From positions 1-17,367 of the forward strand of contig RGYL01000007.1 of assembly GCA_010032085.1 (NCBI GenBank): DNA of 17,367 nucleotides, in the 5' to 3' direction. The notes beneath the pieces are model-generated. The model searched no databases. It was not told the DNA's origin and saw nothing but the letters and a program-made list of their open reading frames with translations. Of this stretch, positions 14,016 through 17,367 are shown one piece after another; positions within the stretch are counted from its first letter, which is position 1, and every line of letters starts with the position of its first letter. Source of the stretch: Actinomycetota bacterium. GTDB lineage: Bacteria; Actinomycetota; Actinomycetes; Nanopelagicales; Nanopelagicaceae. Both the position numbers and the translations under genes were made by a program.

Positions 14016-15359
14016 TTATCTCCGGCGAATTCTGCGAGCAATGAGCAGCGCGCTAAGAAGTATTAAGCCAAGCGCGAAGAAGTGCCAGAAACCGAGCGGA
14101 AAACGGGCGTGATTCGGAAGCGCTGGATCTTGCGCACTTGCGCCTCGGGGAATTTCGATTGTGGCTACAACTCCTGCGTGATCGGATGCAAAACATTTCT
14201 TCTCGCCACAATCCCAGATTGAGCTACCATCAGGATAGATATTCCCAATCATCTTAGATGAGATGTTTGCATAAACATTTTTTGTAAATACATAATCAAG
14301 TCGATCAGTAAATCCATATTGATTTCCATACTCAGCTGCAACCTTGGCGCGTTTGGGATCAGGACCATCTAGTAGTGCGCTTGCTCCCCAAGAGAAATGC
14401 TTAGGATCTTTTGCATCTGGTGAGGCATTAACAAAACCTGCTTCAATCATCGTTGTATAGGCATTGCATTTTGCGGCGCCAGGAGTCGGGCAGGTTTCAC
14501 TTACAACGGGTTGCTCGCCCGGATTGGGTGATTCTTTTCCACGGGGATCGCGGTAATCTGCATTGAAATCACCCATAACAATAAGTGGCATCTTTGCTGA
14601 TTTGAGATCATCAACAAGTTGTGACGCTTGAATAGCAGAGTTTGGAACTTTATTCTCATCCCAAATTGATTCAAGATGGGTCGATATAACTCGAACTAGC
14701 GAATCATTTACTTGGTAATCAACCCAGGTATAGCCACGATAAATTGTCATCAGCGTTGGAACTATGGAATAAGTGGCGTCATACTCGGTGTTGCCGACCT
14801 GCTGGACATTTCCCGCCAAATCATCGCGGACCAATATTGCATCTGCGATTGTGAAGCCACATGAGGCGCTCTCGCTGCCAAATAGCGCTGGGAAAGTCTC
14901 AGGGTCTTTTACCTTTGTTAGGTAGGGAATGGCCGCGATTGAATATCCGGGGTTAAATGCAGATACTCCATTAGATCTAGCTAGTGAATATGGGGTTCCG
15001 GATACCTTGGTGGCTTCGATGAATTGATTTAGGAAATTAAAGACTTCAATCTTTTCGCTCCATAAATCTTTTCGGCAATACCAAATCGTCGCCTCTTGTA
15101 TGCCGATTAAATCTGGCTTATCTAGGGCTGCTTCTGCTGCCAGCTTTTTAGCGCGTTTGGGAAAGTCGGTTTTCTTAACTTGATCCCACATGAATTGCGC
15201 AGCTGCGGGGAAATTCGGAATCAATTCGAGTGCGACTCCAACATCAGAACCCAAGTAAAGATTACGTGACATCACCGTTACTTGATATGGCTCAGCCGCT
15301 TCTATTTTTGCAATAGGAAGAAGAAGTAAAGCTAAAACTAATGCACTAAAGCGGCGCAC
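14016..15359 (-). CDS. Secreted, membrane-anchored endonuclease/exonuclease/phosphatase-fold protein
   Basis: This 447-residue protein has an N-terminal signal peptide (MRR, hydrophobic core, cleavage near 21-22). The catalytic fold of the DNase I/inositol phosphatase/sphingomyelinase superfamily shows SRNLYLGSD (N33), LIGIQEA (E89), STHLES (H228), VMGDFNAD (D264, N266), TDRLDYVF (351-358) and ASDHAGVVA (D393, H394). All metal and catalytic positions seem present. Cysteines in CPTPGAAKC and DCGEKKC suggest disulphides, which fits secretion. A C-terminal helix (about 424-441) followed by RRIRRR anchors it in the membrane with the domain outside. The substrate may be extracellular nucleic acid, a phospholipid or a phosphoester and cannot be told. 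The start is GTG at 15359, 2 nt after the prs stop, with a poor ribosome site, so it is likely coupled. Mycobacteria have an unrelated-looking lipoprotein gene (lpqT) in this slot. Confidence 0.82.
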   Translation of the reverse strand: MRRFSALVLALLLLPIAKIEAAEPYQVTVMSRNLYLGSDVGVALELIPNFPAAAQFMWDQVKKTDFPKRAKKLAAEAALDKPDLIGIQEATIWYCRKDLWSEKIEVFNFLNQFIEATKVSGTPYSLARSNGVSAFNPGYSIAAIPYLTKVKDPETFPALFGSESASCGFTIADAILVRDDLAGNVQQVGNTEYDATYSIVPTLMTIYRGYTWVDYQVNDSLVRVISTHLESIWDENKVPNSAIQASQLVDDLKSAKMPLIVMGDFNADYRDPRGKESPNPGEQPVVSETCPTPGAAKCNAYTTMIEAGFVNASPDAKDPKHFSWGASALLDGPDPKRAKVAAEYGNQYGFTDRLDYVFTKNVYANISSKMIGNIYPDGSSIWDCGEKKCFASDHAGVVATIEIPRGASAQDPALPNHARFPLGFWHFFALGLILLSALLIARRIRRR

Positions 15360-15361
15360 TT

Positions 15362-16345
15362 TTAGGAATGTCCATCGAAGAGGCTCGTAACAGAACCATC
15401 TTCGAAGACCTCCTTAATTGCGCGCGCAATTAATGGAGCAATTGAAAGGACGGTGAGATTTGGGAAGCGCTTATCTTCCGGAATTGGAAGCGTATTTGCT
15501 ACAACCACTTCACTTACCTTTGAGTTCATGAGGCGCTCTGCTGCGGGACCGGAGAAGACTGGGTGCGTTGCAGCGATGATTACATCTTTAGCTCCAGCGT
15601 TGTAGAGCGCATCGACTGCTTTTGCAATAGTTCCGGCGGTATCGATCATGTCATCGATGACCACACAGGTTTGACCTTCGACTTCACCAACAACTCTTCC
15701 GGTGATAGCTTCATTTGGGACCCGTGGATCACGAGTTTTATGGATAAATGCGATTTGAGTGCCACCTAAAATATCGCTCCAACGTTCGGCAACTCTTACC
15801 CGACCAGAATCTGGTGAAACGATAGTTAATCTCTTGCGATCAACTTTTGAGCCCACATAATTAGCAAGTAGAGGTAGCGCAAAGAGATGATCGACTGGAC
15901 CATCGAAGAAACCTTGAATTTGAGAGGTATGTAAATCCACCGTCATTAAGCGATCCGCGCCAGCGGTCTTAAAGAGATCGGCCATCAGACGCGCTGAGAT
16001 CGGTTCACGTCCGCGGTGTTTCTTATCTTGTCGAGCGTAACCATAGAACGGCGCGATCACAGTAATTCGCTTCGCGGAAGCGCGCTTAAGCGCATCAACC
16101 ATAATTAGTTGTTCCATGATCTGCTTATTTACTGGTTCACAATGACTTTGAATTACAAATGCATCACAGCCGCGCACGCTCTCTTCAAAGCGAATGAATA
16201 TCTCACCGTTTGCAAAGTCATAAGCTGAGGTTGGAGTAATCGTTACGCCTAGTTCGGCGGCCACTTCTTCGGCTAATTCAGGATAACCGCGTCCGGTAAA
16301 TATGCGCAGTCGCTTCTCAGAGCCGAGACGGAGTTCATTACTCAC
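15362..16345 (-). CDS. prs: Ribose-phosphate pyrophosphokinase (PRPP synthetase)
   Basis: This 327-residue cytosolic enzyme transfers pyrophosphate from ATP to ribose-5-phosphate, giving PRPP for purine, pyrimidine, NAD, His and Trp synthesis. Visible elements are FIRFEESVRGCDAFVIQS near 50-67, the ATP-binding flexible-loop region YARQDKKHRGREPIS (103-117), the metal-binding DLHTSQIQGFFDGPVDHL (137-154) and the PRPP-binding loop VVIDDMIDTAGTI (228-240). Length and motifs are those of class I enzymes. The GTG start at 16345 directly follows the glmU stop (TAAGTG, no gap), with only a purine-rich GAGAG tract upstream, so translation is probably coupled to glmU. The glmU-prs pair is conserved across many Gram-positives. 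Confidence 0.97.
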   Translation of the reverse strand: MSNELRLGSEKRLRIFTGRGYPELAEEVAAELGVTITPTSAYDFANGEIFIRFEESVRGCDAFVIQSHCEPVNKQIMEQLIMVDALKRASAKRITVIAPFYGYARQDKKHRGREPISARLMADLFKTAGADRLMTVDLHTSQIQGFFDGPVDHLFALPLLANYVGSKVDRKRLTIVSPDSGRVRVAERWSDILGGTQIAFIHKTRDPRVPNEAITGRVVGEVEGQTCVVIDDMIDTAGTIAKAVDALYNAGAKDVIIAATHPVFSGPAAERLMNSKVSEVVVANTLPIPEDKRFPNLTVLSIAPLIARAIKEVFEDGSVTSLFDGHS

Positions 16346-17367
16346 TTATTTTCTCTCTTTCTTCTCGGCCGCCTCAGCGGATTTTGTGCCCTTACGTTTC
16401 TTCAATACCCAGCCAAGAATATTGACCTGTCGGGCCCTTGCGATACCAAGCGCGCCAGCAGGTACATCTTCGTTGATGATTGAACCGGCGGCCGTGTAGG
16501 CGCCATCGCCGATTTCAACCGGGGCAATCAACATCGAATCGCTCCCAATTCGCACATGGTCCCCAACTTTTGTCTCATGCTTTGAAACGCCATCGTAATT
16601 AACAAATATGGTGGCGGCCCCAATGTTGCTCTCCCGCCCTATTTGCGCATCGCCTACATAAGAAAGATGCGGAACTTTCGAACCCTCACCTACCTTGGAA
16701 TTCTTCATCTCCACAAATGAGCCGACTTTAACTTCATCGGCAAGGACTGTTCCACCACGAAGGTGCGCAAATGGACCAACTTTTGCGCGCGCCCCGATTT
16801 CACTTGATTCGCAGTGAGATTCGATGACTGTCGCCCCAGTTCCAACTTCACAATCAATTAACGTGGTTCTTGGCCCAATCTTTGCGCCGCTCTTTATCTT
16901 TGAGCTCCCTTTAATTGCAACGCCAGGTTCAATTTGTACATCTGCTTCTATCTCCACTGTGGAATCAATCCAAACGCTGGCTGGATCGAGCATTGTTACG
17001 CCGCTGCGCATCAAGGCATCGTTTATGCGGTCGCGCATCAGCGCTGCAACATCGGAGAGTTGAGCTCGATCATTTATGCCCAATATTTCGGTGAAGTCAG
17101 CGGATTGGTAGGTCGAAACTTGGTGGCCCTGCGACTTCAAGATGGCGATTACATCGGTCAAATACTCTTCGCCTTGGGCATTTGCTTTTCCAATTTGAGC
17201 TAATGCGCTATTTAGAGCCGAGATATCAAAGACATAAACACCTGAATTGATCTCTGCGATTTCCTTAGTTGCTTCATCAGCATCGCGCTCCTCAACTATT
17301 GAGGCGAGCTCTCCCGAACCATCGCGAACTATTCGGCCATAACCAAATGGATCTGGCAGTTCCGTTG
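16346..17367 (-). CDS. glmU: Bifunctional GlmU (UDP-GlcNAc pyrophosphorylase/GlcN-1-P acetyltransferase), N-terminus outside window
   Basis: The frame is open through the end of the window, so the true start lies beyond 17367. About 339 residues are visible. The N-terminal uridyltransferase part shows GYGRIVRDGSGELASIVEE, EINSGVYVF and ANAQGEEYLTDVI. A left-handed beta helix of hexapeptide repeats follows (e.g. IEPGVAIKGSSKIKSGAKIG). Acetyltransferase residues are in the block PHLSYVGDAQIGRESNIGAA, with the catalytic His, and in VNYDG. The TTG at 17161 is internal, not a start. It makes UDP-N-acetylglucosamine for peptidoglycan in the cytosol. The C-terminus is Lys/Glu-rich (KKRKGTKSAEAAEKKERK). 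It abuts prs. Confidence 0.97.
   Translation of the reverse strand, partial: TELPDPFGYGRIVRDGSGELASIVEERDADEATKEIAEINSGVYVFDISALNSALAQIGKANAQGEEYLTDVIAILKSQGHQVSTYQSADFTEILGINDRAQLSDVAALMRDRINDALMRSGVTMLDPASVWIDSTVEIEADVQIEPGVAIKGSSKIKSGAKIGPRTTLIDCEVGTGATVIESHCESSEIGARAKVGPFAHLRGGTVLADEVKVGSFVEMKNSKVGEGSKVPHLSYVGDAQIGRESNIGAATIFVNYDGVSKHETKVGDHVRIGSDSMLIAPVEIGDGAYTAAGSIINEDVPAGALGIARARQVNILGWVLKKRKGTKSAEAAEKKERK

Noticed and set aside
17159..17161. TTG as a start for a shorter acetyltransferase-only protein
   Set aside because: The frame continues upstream with clear GlmU uridyltransferase sequence to the window edge, so this codon is internal.
1..17367. CRISPR array, prophage, transposon or defence island
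   Set aside because: I found no regularly spaced repeats, integrase, transposase or defence-type gene. The window is conserved housekeeping content throughout.

Overview
The window is a stretch of ordinary chromosomal core genome from a small-genome, moderate-GC actinobacterium. The gene order glmU-prs-x-rplY-pth, then mfd-mazG-lipoprotein-eno-ftsB-DUF501-ppx, is the order known from Mycobacterium and relatives. The base composition (mid-40s % GC by eye), tight spacing and frequent GTG/TTG starts fit a streamlined freshwater lineage such as the acI/Nanopelagicales group. The lineage assignment is inference. I see no IS element, phage gene, CRISPR array, rRNA or pseudogene, and no clear undescribed multi-gene system. 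The most interesting signals are small and lie at gene borders.

Layout. 2-346 (+): the 3' end of an MFS transporter, convergent with and overlapping a Bax inhibitor-1/YccA membrane protein (343-1119, -). Upstream of the latter are a 16-bp tandem repeat (1132-1163) and a tRNA gene (1197-1272, -). From about 9894 down to 1197 on the minus strand runs a compact, probably operonic block: mfd, a SurA-like lipoprotein, mazG, eno, ftsB/divIC, a DUF501 gene, ppx, a family-5 uracil-DNA glycosylase, and the tRNA. The UDG stop codon lies inside the tRNA. 9895-9987 is the divergent mfd/ppc control region, with a hairpin, an anti-SD-like tract and a possible 9-codon leader peptide. ppc (9988-12672, +) ends 2 nt from pth. 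17367-12675 (-) is the second block: glmU (5' end outside the window), prs, a secreted membrane-anchored endonuclease/exonuclease/phosphatase-fold protein, rplY/ctc and pth.

The genes cover anaplerosis and glycolysis (ppc, eno), precursor supply for the cell wall and nucleotides (glmU, prs), translation (rplY, pth, tRNA), nucleotide sanitation and DNA repair (mazG, mfd, udg), division (ftsB) and polyphosphate/(p)ppGpp turnover (ppx). No gap between annotated genes exceeds about 90 nt.
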